A DNA stretch of 64,000 nt, taken from assembly GCA_023423935.1 (NCBI GenBank), contig JAFAEQ010000055.1:62001-126000 (forward strand), in the 5' to 3' direction. The translations under genes and the position numbers were made by a program. Under the pieces are notes generated by a model. It did not search any database, was not told the origin of the DNA, and worked only from the letters and a program-made list of their open reading frames with translations. Shown one piece after another: positions 1-8,054 of this stretch. Position 1 is the stretch's first letter; each line of letters starts with the position of its first letter. The stretch is from Pseudomonadota bacterium. GTDB taxonomy: Bacteria > Pseudomonadota > Gammaproteobacteria > Steroidobacterales > Steroidobacteraceae.

Positions 1-1568
1 TCGCGACTGCGTTCGAAGGTGCGATTGAACCAGCGGAAGAAGCGCGTGTTCGCCATCTTCGCGTGTCCCGCGGGCTTGAGCAGGCTCGCGCACAATGCGG
101 GTGTGAGAGTCAGCGCCACGAACACCGACAGCAGCATCGCCGCCACGATGGTGAGTGAGAACTGGCGATAGATCGCACCGACGGAGCCGGTCGAGAGTGC
201 GACCGGAACGAAGACGGCGGACAGCACGAGCGCAACGCCGACCAGCGCACCGGTGATCTGCGACATCGCTTTCTGTGTTGCCTCGCGCGGCGAGAGGCCT
301 TCTTCGGCAATGATGCGCTCGACGTTCTCGACCACCACGATCGCATCGTCGATGAGCAGGCCGATCGCAAGCACCAGGCCGAACATCGACAGCGTGTTGA
401 TGGAGAAGCCGACCACCGCCATGATCCCGAACGTTCCCAGTAGCACGACCGGGACCGCCACGGTTGGAACCAGCGTGGCGCGGATGTTCTGCAGGAACAG
501 CAGCATCACCAGGAATACGAGCACGATACCGAGCAACAGGGCCTTCACGACTTCGGCGATGGAGATGCGCACGAACGGTGTCGTGTCGTAGGGATACACG
601 ACGCTGAGGCTCGGCGGGAAGTACGCCGAGAGCTCCGCGATGCGGTTGCGGATCGCATCGCTGGTCTCCAGTGCGTTCGAGCCGGTCGAGAGCTGGAAGC
701 CGATCGCGGCGGCGGGTTGGCCGTTGTAGTGCGTATCGATGTTGTAGTTCTCCGCGCCGAGCTCGACGCGGGCCACGTCCCTGATCCTGACCTGCGAACC
801 ATCCGGGTTCACTTTCAGCAGGACGTCGCCGAACTGTGCGGGTGTGCTCAGTAGCGTCGACTCGGTGATCGCTGCAGTGAGCCGCTGCGAAGTCGGCGCG
901 GGCGTGCCGCCGAGCGCGCCACCGGAGATCTGCACGTTCTGTGCCTGCAATGCATTGGTCACGTCCACCGGCATCAGCGAGAAACTGTTGAGCTTGTTGG
1001 CGTCGAGCCAGATCCGCATCGCGTACTGCGTGCCGAAGACGGTGATGTTGCCCACGCCGGGCAGGCGGCTGACCGGGTCCTGCACATGCGAGACGACGTA
1101 GTCGGCAATGTCGTAGCGGGTCATGTGCGGGTCGGATGAGATGAAGGCCGCGACGAGCAGGAAGGAGGCGCTCGATTTGGTGACGCGGATGCCTGTCTGC
1201 TGCACCTGCTGAGGCAGCTGCGGCACTGCCAACTGCAGTTTGTTCTGCACCTGGACCTGCGCAATGTCGGGATTGGTGCCCGGTTCGAAGGTGATCGTCG
1301 TGGTCGACGTACCGGAATCGTCGCTCGTCGAAGCCAGGTAGAGCAGATTGTCGATACCGCTGAGCTGCTGCTCGATCACCTGTACGACGGTGTTCTCGAC
1401 GGTTTGCGCCGAGGCGCCCGGATAGGTCGTCGTGATCTGCACGGACGGCGGCGCGATGGTCGGATACTGCTCGACCGGCAGACGCGTGATCGCAAATACG
1501 CCGGCCAGCGAAACGATGATCGCGATGACGATGGCGAAGATCGGGCGGTCGATGAAGAAGCGTGCCAT
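1..1568 (-). CDS. RND efflux pump inner-membrane transporter (AcrB/MexB type), 3' part missing
   Basis: Proton-driven tripartite drug or solvent exporter subunit of the HAE1 (AcrB/MexB) family. The visible N-terminal half (about 522 residues) starts MARFFIDRPIFA, the usual first-helix signature, and contains the periplasmic porter domain. A run of transmembrane helices follows, including the TM4 region GLLIDDAIVVVENVER with the paired acidic residues of the proton relay. Family members are about 1040 residues, so roughly half lies outside the window. The gene follows the membrane-fusion protein gene by 11 bases on the same strand, so the two form one operon. An outer-membrane channel gene, if present in the operon, would be beyond position 1. 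Substrate cannot be read from sequence. Confidence 0.95.
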   Translation of the reverse strand, partial: MARFFIDRPIFAIVIAIIVSLAGVFAITRLPVEQYPTIAPPSVQITTTYPGASAQTVENTVVQVIEQQLSGIDNLLYLASTSDDSGTSTTTITFEPGTNPDIAQVQVQNKLQLAVPQLPQQVQQTGIRVTKSSASFLLVAAFISSDPHMTRYDIADYVVSHVQDPVSRLPGVGNITVFGTQYAMRIWLDANKLNSFSLMPVDVTNALQAQNVQISGGALGGTPAPTSQRLTAAITESTLLSTPAQFGDVLLKVNPDGSQVRIRDVARVELGAENYNIDTHYNGQPAAAIGFQLSTGSNALETSDAIRNRIAELSAYFPPSLSVVYPYDTTPFVRISIAEVVKALLLGIVLVFLVMLLFLQNIRATLVPTVAVPVVLLGTFGIMAVVGFSINTLSMFGLVLAIGLLIDDAIVVVENVERIIAEEGLSPREATQKAMSQITGALVGVALVLSAVFVPVALSTGSVGAIYRQFSLTIVAAMLLSVFVALTLTPALCASLLKPAGHAKMANTRFFRWFNRTFERSR

Positions 1569-1579
1569 GACGCGGCGAC

Positions 1580-2746
1580 CTAGTGGGCGGGGCTCTGCGC
1601 GACGGCAGGGCTCTGTACCAACTTCGGTGTCACGACACTTCCGGGCGTCGCACGCTGTATGCCGCTGACGATGACCCGGTCGCCGTCGTTCAGACCGTCT
1701 TCGACGACCCAGTCGCTGCCGAGCGTGCGTGTCGCCGTCACGACCTTCTGAATCACTTTGTTATCGGGTCCGACCAGCAGGACCGTAGCTCTGCCGGTGC
1801 GGTCGTGCGTCACGCCAGTCTGCGGCACCAGCATCGCCCGCTCGTCGAATCCGCGCTCGATCCGCGCACGCACGAACATGCCTGGCAACAACACATGCTG
1901 CGGATTGGGAAAGATCGCGCGGACGGTGACGGTGCCGGTGCCTGAATCGACGGTGATGTCCGTGAACTCGAGTGAACCATCGAGCGGATACTCCTTGCCG
2001 TTCTCGAGCAGCAGTCGCACCTTCGCCTGCTTGGGGCCGGCAAGCTTCAGTCGCCCGTCGATGACTTCTTGCCGCAGCTCCAGTCCCTCGACACTGGTCT
2101 GGTTGAGATCGACATAGATCGGATCGATCTTCTGGATGATCGCCATCAGCGTCGCCATCGACGCCTGCACGTACGCGCCTTGTGTCACGAGCGCCGCGCC
2201 GATGCGTCCGGTGATCGGAGCGGCGACCGTGGTGTAGCCGAGATTGATGGCAGCCGTTTCCACGGCGGCGACGCCGGCGGCGACGTCTGCTTCGGCCTGT
2301 TCCTGCGCCGCGACCGCGTTGACGTAAGTCTGCTTGCTCACTGCATTGGCGGCGACCAGCACGCGGTCACGTTCTGCCTGTGCGCGCGTCGAGGCGACAT
2401 TGGCACGCGCTCGCGCGAGTTGCGCATTCGCACTGTCGAGTGCCGCGCGGTAAGGCGCAGGATCGATCTGGTAGAGAAGCTCGCCGGCGTCGACGTCCGC
2501 GCCTTCCTGAAACTGACGTTGCAGCACGATGCCATCGACGCGTGCGCGAACCTCGGCGACCAGGTACGGAGAGGTACGTCCCGGCAGCTCGGTCGTGACC
2601 GGTACCGCGGTGCGCTGCACGGCGACGACCGTTACCTCAGGCGGTGCGGCAGGCGTCTGCGGCTGATCGCGACAGCCGCCGAGAATCGCAGCCATCATGA
2701 CGGCAGTTACAGCTGCGCCTTTCCCGAGTGTCGAAGGGAAAATCAT
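1580..2746 (-). CDS. RND efflux membrane-fusion lipoprotein (AcrA/MexA family)
   Basis: Periplasmic adaptor linking the RND transporter to an outer-membrane channel. About 388 residues, the normal size. It has an N-terminal signal with lipobox LGGC, so it is probably lipid-anchored. A biotinyl-lipoyl-like half (VRARVDGIVLQRQFQEGADV) precedes an alpha-hairpin rich in Ala, Gln and Arg. The second lipoyl half (TTVAAPITGRIG) and beta-barrel and membrane-proximal domains follow. An in-frame GTG two codons upstream is possible, but the ATG at 2746 has an AGG seven bases upstream and gives a clean signal peptide. It is first in the operon with the RND transporter. No divergent TetR-type repressor gene is seen beside it. 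Confidence 0.94.
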   Translation of the reverse strand: MIFPSTLGKGAAVTAVMMAAILGGCRDQPQTPAAPPEVTVVAVQRTAVPVTTELPGRTSPYLVAEVRARVDGIVLQRQFQEGADVDAGELLYQIDPAPYRAALDSANAQLARARANVASTRAQAERDRVLVAANAVSKQTYVNAVAAQEQAEADVAAGVAAVETAAINLGYTTVAAPITGRIGAALVTQGAYVQASMATLMAIIQKIDPIYVDLNQTSVEGLELRQEVIDGRLKLAGPKQAKVRLLLENGKEYPLDGSLEFTDITVDSGTGTVTVRAIFPNPQHVLLPGMFVRARIERGFDERAMLVPQTGVTHDRTGRATVLLVGPDNKVIQKVVTATRTLGSDWVVEDGLNDGDRVIVSGIQRATPGSVVTPKLVQSPAVAQSPAH

Positions 2747-2899
2747 AAGCACCTGCTTCGAGTGACTCCGCCGCTGTAGCCGCGGTCACGACAGTAGAAC
2801 GCGAGGGTTGCATGCGTTGATTGCGGCCAGAGGGGCGGTTCGTTACGGACGAAATGGTCGCTGTCACCTCGCATCGCGGCCAGGCGATGACGAACCGCG

Positions 2900-3877
2900 C
2901 TAACGCAGCGGAAACCGCGGCCTGTCCATTTGTCCTTCGAACTCCCGGTCGCGACGGCTGCGAATGGCAGGGTTGACCTGCTCGAGAGACCGTCTGCGGG
3001 GCTCCTCATCGAGTTGATTGTCGCTGCCGGGTGCCTGAGCAATGAGCACGGGAGGTTGGTGGGGTGCGGGTGCGCTGCGTGCGGCACGAAGCGCATCGCG
3101 CGCTCGTTCCTGGTAGTTCAGGGCGGAGATTCGAACGTTGTTCTGTTCGATGACGAAAGGCACCTGCGCCACGTACGCAAGAACCTGTGGCACACCGAAC
3201 TCATTGATCAGCGGCCGCACGAGTGCGAGGCCGCCATATCGGCTGACATCGCGATAGTCGGAATCCTGATAGCTGCGCCCGCGGCGATTGAACGTCGAGA
3301 AGCTCTCCGGCCACATGCGATCGAGACGATTCTCATTGAAGTGAAGCGGGGTGCGGACCTTGACGAAGCGGGCGATGCCGGTGACGACCATCTCGCATGG
3401 CAGACGCCTCTCGACCTCGACCGAACTGCAATCGGGGTGCGGCCACGAGAGACCGCGCTTGCGCGCTGCGGACTGCAGATAGGCGCTCCACAGCGCATTG
3501 TCGATTGCCTCGATGATGGGGAAGGCCTCGCGATAGCGCTCCTGCTCGTAGTACGGCCAGTAGTTGACGGCCCAGCCCAGCGGGAACGGTACTGCTGCGT
3601 CGACTGCGCTGCGCGTCAGCAGGAGCGTCTCCTGTTCCGCATCGTAGTTGATGTGCCCCGGAAGCTTCGCGTAGTCGGGATCTCTCATCCGCACGAAGCG
3701 CACGCGCAATTCCCGAGGCATGTCATCGGAGAATTCGCCGAACGCGCCGGTGATCGCCTGAGCGCGATAGGTAATGAGTCGCAGCATCTGCTCTTCGCAG
3801 TACCTACGAGCACCGCTCTCGCACGCAAAGCCTGCAACCGGAAGCAGCAACGCCGCAATCGCAATCCACAGTTTCAT
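2900..3877 (-). CDS. Secreted protein of unknown function
   Basis: A 325-residue protein with a clear signal peptide (MKLWIAIAALLLPVAGFA, cleavage before CES). The cysteine could instead be a lipobox cysteine, but the preceding residues GFA fit that only loosely. The mature part has scattered cysteines (CEEQ, PDCSS, LPCEM) and a Pro/Arg/Gln-rich C-terminal tail. No domain is recognised. The track-style upstream start is a TTG; the ATG at 3877 was chosen because the signal peptide begins there. It stands alone, with 153 bases to the efflux operon downstream and a divergent gene upstream. Function unknown. Confidence 0.75.
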   Translation of the reverse strand: MKLWIAIAALLLPVAGFACESGARRYCEEQMLRLITYRAQAITGAFGEFSDDMPRELRVRFVRMRDPDYAKLPGHINYDAEQETLLLTRSAVDAAVPFPLGWAVNYWPYYEQERYREAFPIIEAIDNALWSAYLQSAARKRGLSWPHPDCSSVEVERRLPCEMVVTGIARFVKVRTPLHFNENRLDRMWPESFSTFNRRGRSYQDSDYRDVSRYGGLALVRPLINEFGVPQVLAYVAQVPFVIEQNNVRISALNYQERARDALRAARSAPAPHQPPVLIAQAPGSDNQLDEEPRRRSLEQVNPAIRSRRDREFEGQMDRPRFPLR

Positions 3878-4105
3878 CTTGGGCACCGATGTCAAAGGAA
3901 CGCGACATCAGCATCGAAGCGGGCTGTTACCCAGACGTTGCGTCGCTGTGCTTCGGAGTTGCGGCTGCAACGCCTGTCAAAACGAGTGACCGGCGACATG
4001 CGATCGCGTTTCAGGCGCAACGCGTCGCAGCGATGACGATGCGGGTACGTAACGCGATGCAATCATCCTGAACGTCGTAGAGCGTTGTCTCGAACGGAGA
4101 GCACA

Positions 4106-4744
4106 ATGACGGACGTCGTTTCATCTGTCGGGGATCGCGCGATGAGCATTCGGTCGCGTCAGCGAATTCATCCGCCGTGGCTTCGGATCACGCATTGGGT
4201 GAATGCCATCGCAGTGGCGATGATGGTGACGAGCGGCTGGCAGATCTACAACGCATCGCCGCTGTTCGAGGGACTGCAGTTTCCTATGCAGATCACTTTG
4301 GGCGGCTGGCTGGGCGGCGCGTTGCTTTGGCATTTCGCAGCGATGTGGCTGCTCGCCTGCAATTTCCTCGTCTATCTCGTGCTGGGTCTCGCCACAGGCC
4401 GCTTCTCACGCATGTTGCTGCCACTCAGCGCGCGAGGGCTGGCTCATGATCTGGCGGCCGTCGCGCGCGGTGCGCTCAGGCATGACGATCTGTCGCGCTA
4501 CAACATGCTCCAGAAGCTCGCTTATCTCGCAATCATCCTCGATATCGCACTCCTGATCGCCTCGGGTCTTGCGATCTGGAAGCCGGTGCAGTTCGCGACA
4601 CTCTGCAATCTGATGGGCGGCTATGACACGGGCCGCTATGTGCATTTCTTTGCGATGTCGTTCCTGGTGGGATTCCTCGCGATCCATCTGACCATGTCGC
4701 TGCTCGTGCCACGTTCATTGCTCAGCATGCTGCGAGGTCGGTGA
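4106..4744 (+). CDS. Cytochrome b561-type membrane protein, partner of the adjacent molybdoenzyme
   Basis: Integral-membrane di-heme cytochrome b of the bacterial b561 / Ni-Fe-hydrogenase cytochrome-b superfamily, about 212 residues. Histidines sit where heme ligands occur in the family: RITHWVNA in helix 1, LLWHFAAMW in helix 2, and YVHFFAMSF with AIHLTMSLL near the end. Hydrophobic segments give four to five helices. The start at 4106 has a GGAGA ribosome site seven bases upstream; an upstream GTG is less likely. The stop is one base before the next ATG, so the pair is translationally linked. By family logic it passes quinol electrons to, or takes electrons from, the molybdoprotein. The substrate is not known. 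Confidence 0.85.
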   Translation: MTDVVSSVGDRAMSIRSRQRIHPPWLRITHWVNAIAVAMMVTSGWQIYNASPLFEGLQFPMQITLGGWLGGALLWHFAAMWLLACNFLVYLVLGLATGRFSRMLLPLSARGLAHDLAAVARGALRHDDLSRYNMLQKLAYLAIILDIALLIASGLAIWKPVQFATLCNLMGGYDTGRYVHFFAMSFLVGFLAIHLTMSLLVPRSLLSMLRGR

Positions 4745-4745
4745 G

Positions 4746-5522
4746 ATGGACGAGAGCAAGCCGAAGATCCTGCGCGTGGACCCACGGCTGGTGATCCGCG
4801 ATGCGCAGCATGAGCTCGCGCCGTCGACGCGACGCATGTTCGCTAAACAACTGCTGTCGCTTGGCGGCCTGTCGCTGCTCACCGGATGCACGCTGAGCGA
4901 CGACAGCTCGGTCGAGAGAATGCTGCGGCGGATCTCGCGCTTCAATGATCGTGTGCAGGGCTGGATCTTCGATCCGAACAAGCTCGCGCCGACCTATCCG
5001 GAATCGATGATCACGCGGCCGTTCCCCTTCAACGCCTATTACGACATCGATGAAGTGCCTCAGGTCGACCCCGCAACTTACCGGTTGCAGCTGAGCGGTT
5101 TAGTGAGCGGAAAGCGCGAGTGGACGCTCGAGGAGCTGCGCGCGCTGCCGCAGACGAGTCAGATCACACGGCACATCTGCATCGAAGGATGGAGCGCGAT
5201 CGGACGATGGGGCGGGACCACCTTCCCGGATTTTCTCAAACGCGTCGGTGCCGACACGACGGCGAAGTATGTGTCGTTTCAATGTGCGGACGATTACTCG
5301 ACCAGCCTCGACATGCCGACCGCGCTGCATCCGCAGACATTGCTGACGTTGACCTACGACGGCGCGGTATTGCCGCCGAAGTACGGCTTTCCGATGAAGC
5401 TGCGCGTGCCGACCAAGCTCGGCTTCAAGAACCCCAAGCACATCATGTCGATCACGGTCACGAACACGTATCCCGGCGGCTACTGGGAGAACCAGGGCTA
5501 CAACTGGTTCAGCGGCAGCTGA
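4746..5522 (+). CDS. Molybdopterin-dependent oxidoreductase (sulfite oxidase / YedY-like fold), Tat lipoprotein
   Basis: A 258-residue protein of the oxidoreductase molybdopterin-binding family (SUOX/MsrP fold). The Mo-ligand cysteine is probably in RHICIEGWSAIGRWGG (compare C-[IV]-E-x-W in MsrP/YedY). The N terminus has a twin-arginine-like motif (STRRMFAK) followed by a hydrophobic stretch ending in LLTGC, a lipobox. A Tat-exported lipoprotein is therefore likely, which differs from classical soluble MsrP. It is co-transcribed with the b561-type cytochrome directly upstream rather than with a YedZ/MsrQ protein. It may reduce methionine sulfoxide or another S- or N-oxide, or oxidise a substrate; the sequence does not decide. 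Confidence 0.88.
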   Translation: MDESKPKILRVDPRLVIRDAQHELAPSTRRMFAKQLLSLGGLSLLTGCTLSDDSSVERMLRRISRFNDRVQGWIFDPNKLAPTYPESMITRPFPFNAYYDIDEVPQVDPATYRLQLSGLVSGKREWTLEELRALPQTSQITRHICIEGWSAIGRWGGTTFPDFLKRVGADTTAKYVSFQCADDYSTSLDMPTALHPQTLLTLTYDGAVLPPKYGFPMKLRVPTKLGFKNPKHIMSITVTNTYPGGYWENQGYNWFSGS

Positions 5523-5572
5523 TGCGCGGCGCATAGCCACTCGATCCACGGCAACATTGAAGCGGAGGCCTT

Positions 5573-6232
5573 ATGGCACACCCTGGCAGGAAAGTTTTCT
5601 TACGAATGGCGGCAGCGATCGTGATGATGCCGATGGCGGCAGTGGCGGTCGCGCAGATGCAGATGGAGATGCAGCCGCACACTTCGCAAATGCAGCAGCA
5701 CGCGCAGCGCATTCGCGGCGAGATCGTCTCGCTCACCGATCAGACCCTCACGGTTCATCGCGTCAGCGGCGACACGGTCGCGATCCAGCTCGCTCCAACG
5801 GTGCCGCTATCGGCCGTGCGCAAGATGTCGCTCGCCGACATCAAGCCAGGATCGTTCGTCGGTACGGCGGCCACCACGGATACTCAGGGCCGCCTGACAG
5901 CGCAGGAGGTCGTGGTATTCCCGGAATCCGCGCGCGGAACGGGCGAGGGCCACTATGCCTGGGACCTGGGAGCGCACAGCACGATGACCAATGCCAACGT
6001 GGATGCGATCGTGGACAGCACCAACGGCATGAATCTCAAGCTCTCGTACAAGGGCGGAAAGAAGGATGTCACCGTACCTCCGAACGTGCCTGTCGTCACG
6101 TTCGTCCCTGCAACCGCAGCGGATCTGTCCAAGGGCAAGAAGGTGTTCGTCGTTGCAACGGCGGATGGACCCAACCGATTCGTCGCACAGCGCGTCGTGG
6201 TGGAGAAGGATGGCGTTGTGCCGCCGATGTGA
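5573..6232 (+). CDS. Periplasmic DUF5666-like beta-rich protein
   Basis: A 219-residue protein with an N-terminal signal (LRMAAAIVMMPMAAVAVAQ) and a Met/Gln/His-rich start of the mature chain (MQMEMQPHTSQMQQH) that might bind metal. The rest holds two OB-like beta modules (IRGEIVSLTDQTLTVHRVSG and a later VNVDAIV-type module), as in DUF5666 proteins. A GGAGG ribosome site lies just upstream of the ATG. It follows the molybdoenzyme by 50 bases and may belong to the same transcript. A strong hairpin follows the stop. Molecular role unknown. Confidence 0.75.
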   Translation: MAHPGRKVFLRMAAAIVMMPMAAVAVAQMQMEMQPHTSQMQQHAQRIRGEIVSLTDQTLTVHRVSGDTVAIQLAPTVPLSAVRKMSLADIKPGSFVGTAATTDTQGRLTAQEVVVFPESARGTGEGHYAWDLGAHSTMTNANVDAIVDSTNGMNLKLSYKGGKKDVTVPPNVPVVTFVPATAADLSKGKKVFVVATADGPNRFVAQRVVVEKDGVVPPM

Positions 6233-6238
6233 CGAAAG

Positions 6239-6276
6239 CGCTCGTGCTGTCCGGCCGGTCAGCACGAGCGTTCTTC
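6239..6276. terminator. Bidirectional hairpin terminator between convergent genes
   Basis: A perfect 11-bp inverted repeat (CGCTCGTGCTG at 6239-6249 and its complement at 6260-6270) is followed by TTCTTC on the plus strand and by CTTTCG on the minus strand. It sits between the stops of the DUF5666-like gene and the convergent yceI-type gene, so it can serve both. Confidence 0.75.
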
Positions 6277-6281
6277 GGCTG

Positions 6282-6974
6282 TCACTGTGCCTGCGCCGAG
6301 ACCGAGAAGTTCACGAGCAGGCGATCACGTATCTCGAGCGCACCGAGCGCCACTTTGAAAGGCTTGATTCCGAACTCGCTTTGCAGGATCTCGAACTGGC
6401 CTGTCGCCGTGAGGTCCTTGCCGTTGATCACGACGTTCGCCGGCACAGTGACGTCGCGGGTCGCATCCTTGATCTGAACCTGCACGACGAATTGCACGTC
6501 CGGCAATGTCCCGGACATCTGCGATGAGCGCAGCGTGATTTGCGGATAGTGTTCGCTGTCGAGCACGGCCGGCAGCAGCATGTTGTGGCGCGTTCCATCG
6601 CGATCTGCCTGAGAGACAGGCGGCTCGAATTCACGACCGGCCGCTTCGCGAGCGGCGGGATCATCGACGATCAGCTCGGCGACCGGAAAGGACAGATCGA
6701 ATCCCGACTGCTCCGGTGTCGCACCTACCCACACTCGTCCGCTCAAGGCAGCGACCGTCATCACATGGTCGTGGCCGAAGACAGCCAGTGCGCCTGCACG
6801 ATAGACCAGGATGTTCACCGAGGACTGCCGCGCATTCACCGCATAGGTCGTGGCGGAAGCAGCCGTCGTCATCGACTGATCCGTCTGAGCCTGCGAGATC
6901 AGCGAAGTGAAGAATGCGATCGCAGCGACCGCATGCCTCGCATGCCGAGGCGGTGACGTGAGCTTCATGAGCAT
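6282..6974 (-). CDS. YceI-family periplasmic lipid-binding protein
   Basis: A 230-residue YceI/polyisoprenoid-binding-like beta barrel. Family landmarks are TTYAVNARQSSVNILVYRAG near the mature N terminus, GHDHVMTV, FDLSFPVAELIVDDP, and LTATGQFEILQSEFGIKPF near the end. The histidine pair GHDH is typical of the subgroup with an 'FGHDH' motif. The N-terminal signal is at residues 3-30. The start has an AGGGAG site seven bases upstream. It is monocistronic, divergent from the GMC dehydrogenase operon and convergent with the DUF5666-like gene. The ligand is presumably an isoprenoid or quinone-like lipid by family analogy. Confidence 0.93.
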   Translation of the reverse strand: MLMKLTSPPRHARHAVAAIAFFTSLISQAQTDQSMTTAASATTYAVNARQSSVNILVYRAGALAVFGHDHVMTVAALSGRVWVGATPEQSGFDLSFPVAELIVDDPAAREAAGREFEPPVSQADRDGTRHNMLLPAVLDSEHYPQITLRSSQMSGTLPDVQFVVQVQIKDATRDVTVPANVVINGKDLTATGQFEILQSEFGIKPFKVALGALEIRDRLLVNFSVSAQAQ

Positions 6975-7289
6975 TGCGACTCCCTAGATGGCATCGCCGT
7001 CGCAGTGGATCACCGGCGGCGTGTGCGTCCGATGCTGGATGAAGCGGCGCTCGCGCCAATAACAGTCAGCCCCACATGGATTTCATTGGCAATGCCTCGT
7101 GCGGCTGCGCGCGTGCGGTTGCGTCGTGGATGTCATTCGAAATCGCCGGTCGCGTGTTCGTCACAGTCGAGTCACTTTGCAGAACGATTTTTCCAATCCT
7201 GGCGCCGCGACCATCGCGCGAGTGTCCGGCTTCGAGCGCAACGCGAGAGACGCGAGACAGGCTTCAACGGAAAGCAACGAGGAGAGGCG
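6975..7289. promoter_or_regulatory. Divergent intergenic region between yceI-type gene and dehydrogenase operon
   Basis: About 315 bases with no convincing gene. It must carry the promoters of both divergent units. The ribosome site of the downstream gene (GGAGAGG at about 7281) is clear. I could not assign a confident -35/-10 pair or operator. Confidence 0.5.
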
Positions 7290-8045
7290 ATGAGCAAGAG
7301 CCACGACGAAGACGAACCGATGCAGCCGGCGCCTTCGCGTCGGACGTTCATCGCGAAGGCCGCAGGTGTCGCTGCATTGCTGCCGGTGTCGCAGTTCGTG
7401 CGACCGGCGTCGGCGGCGGCTGCCGCCTCAGTGCCCGATGCCGTGGACGCGCGTGCGCCGAACACCGGCTACACGCTGCTCGGGCCGGAAGAGGCCACCT
7501 TCCTCGAAGCGGTCGTCAATATCATGTGCCCGGCGGACGCCCTGACGCCGAGCGGTACCGATTGCGGGATTGCGATCTTCATCGACCGTCAGCTTGCCGG
7601 CTCATTCGGCAAGGGCGGTCGCATGTACTCGCAAGGGCCGTGGATCAAGGGTAAGCCCGAGCAGGGCTATCAGCTCCCGATGAAACCGGCCGAGTTCTTC
7701 AAGGCAGGAATCGCTGCGGCGCGAGCCGCCGCACAAGCGCGATATGGAAAGCCCTTCGAAGCGCTCGCACCGGCCGATGCCGATGCATTCCTGTCCGATA
7801 TCGCGAGCGGCAAGCTGACCTCTGACCGGTTGTCGCTCGCAGACTGGTTCTCCCAGCTGCTCTATCCGCTGTTCCAGCAAGGTTGCTTTGCCGATCCTGT
7901 CTACGGCGGCAATCGCGACAAGGTGTTCTGGAAAATGATCGGCTATCCCGGTCTGCCTGCTTTCTATGCGCAGGACATGGCGCAGTACCGCGGCAAGCCT
8001 TACCCGGGTGCGAAGACGCCGAAATCCATTCTCGACTTCAGCTGA
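7290..8045 (+). CDS. Gluconate 2-dehydrogenase subunit 3 family protein (Tat-exported small subunit)
   Basis: A 251-residue small subunit of a membrane-bound FAD sugar or alcohol dehydrogenase complex. It has a twin-arginine signal SRRTFIAKAAGVAALLPV at about residues 16-34. The mature part contains EEATFLEAVVNIMCPADALTPSG, characteristic of subunit 3/gamma, which escorts the flavoprotein through Tat. The in-frame upstream extension to 7005 lacks protein-like character; ATG 7290 with GGAGAGG was chosen. It is followed after nine bases by the GMC flavoprotein and then by a cytochrome c, matching the usual three-subunit set. Confidence 0.92.
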   Translation: MSKSHDEDEPMQPAPSRRTFIAKAAGVAALLPVSQFVRPASAAAAASVPDAVDARAPNTGYTLLGPEEATFLEAVVNIMCPADALTPSGTDCGIAIFIDRQLAGSFGKGGRMYSQGPWIKGKPEQGYQLPMKPAEFFKAGIAAARAAAQARYGKPFEALAPADADAFLSDIASGKLTSDRLSLADWFSQLLYPLFQQGCFADPVYGGNRDKVFWKMIGYPGLPAFYAQDMAQYRGKPYPGAKTPKSILDFS

Positions 8046-8054
8046 GGATTCTCC

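Noticed and set aside
2930..4036. A 368-residue plus-strand ORF
   Set aside because: Opposite the secreted-protein gene with a real signal peptide; the plus frame has no ribosome site or recognisable domain.
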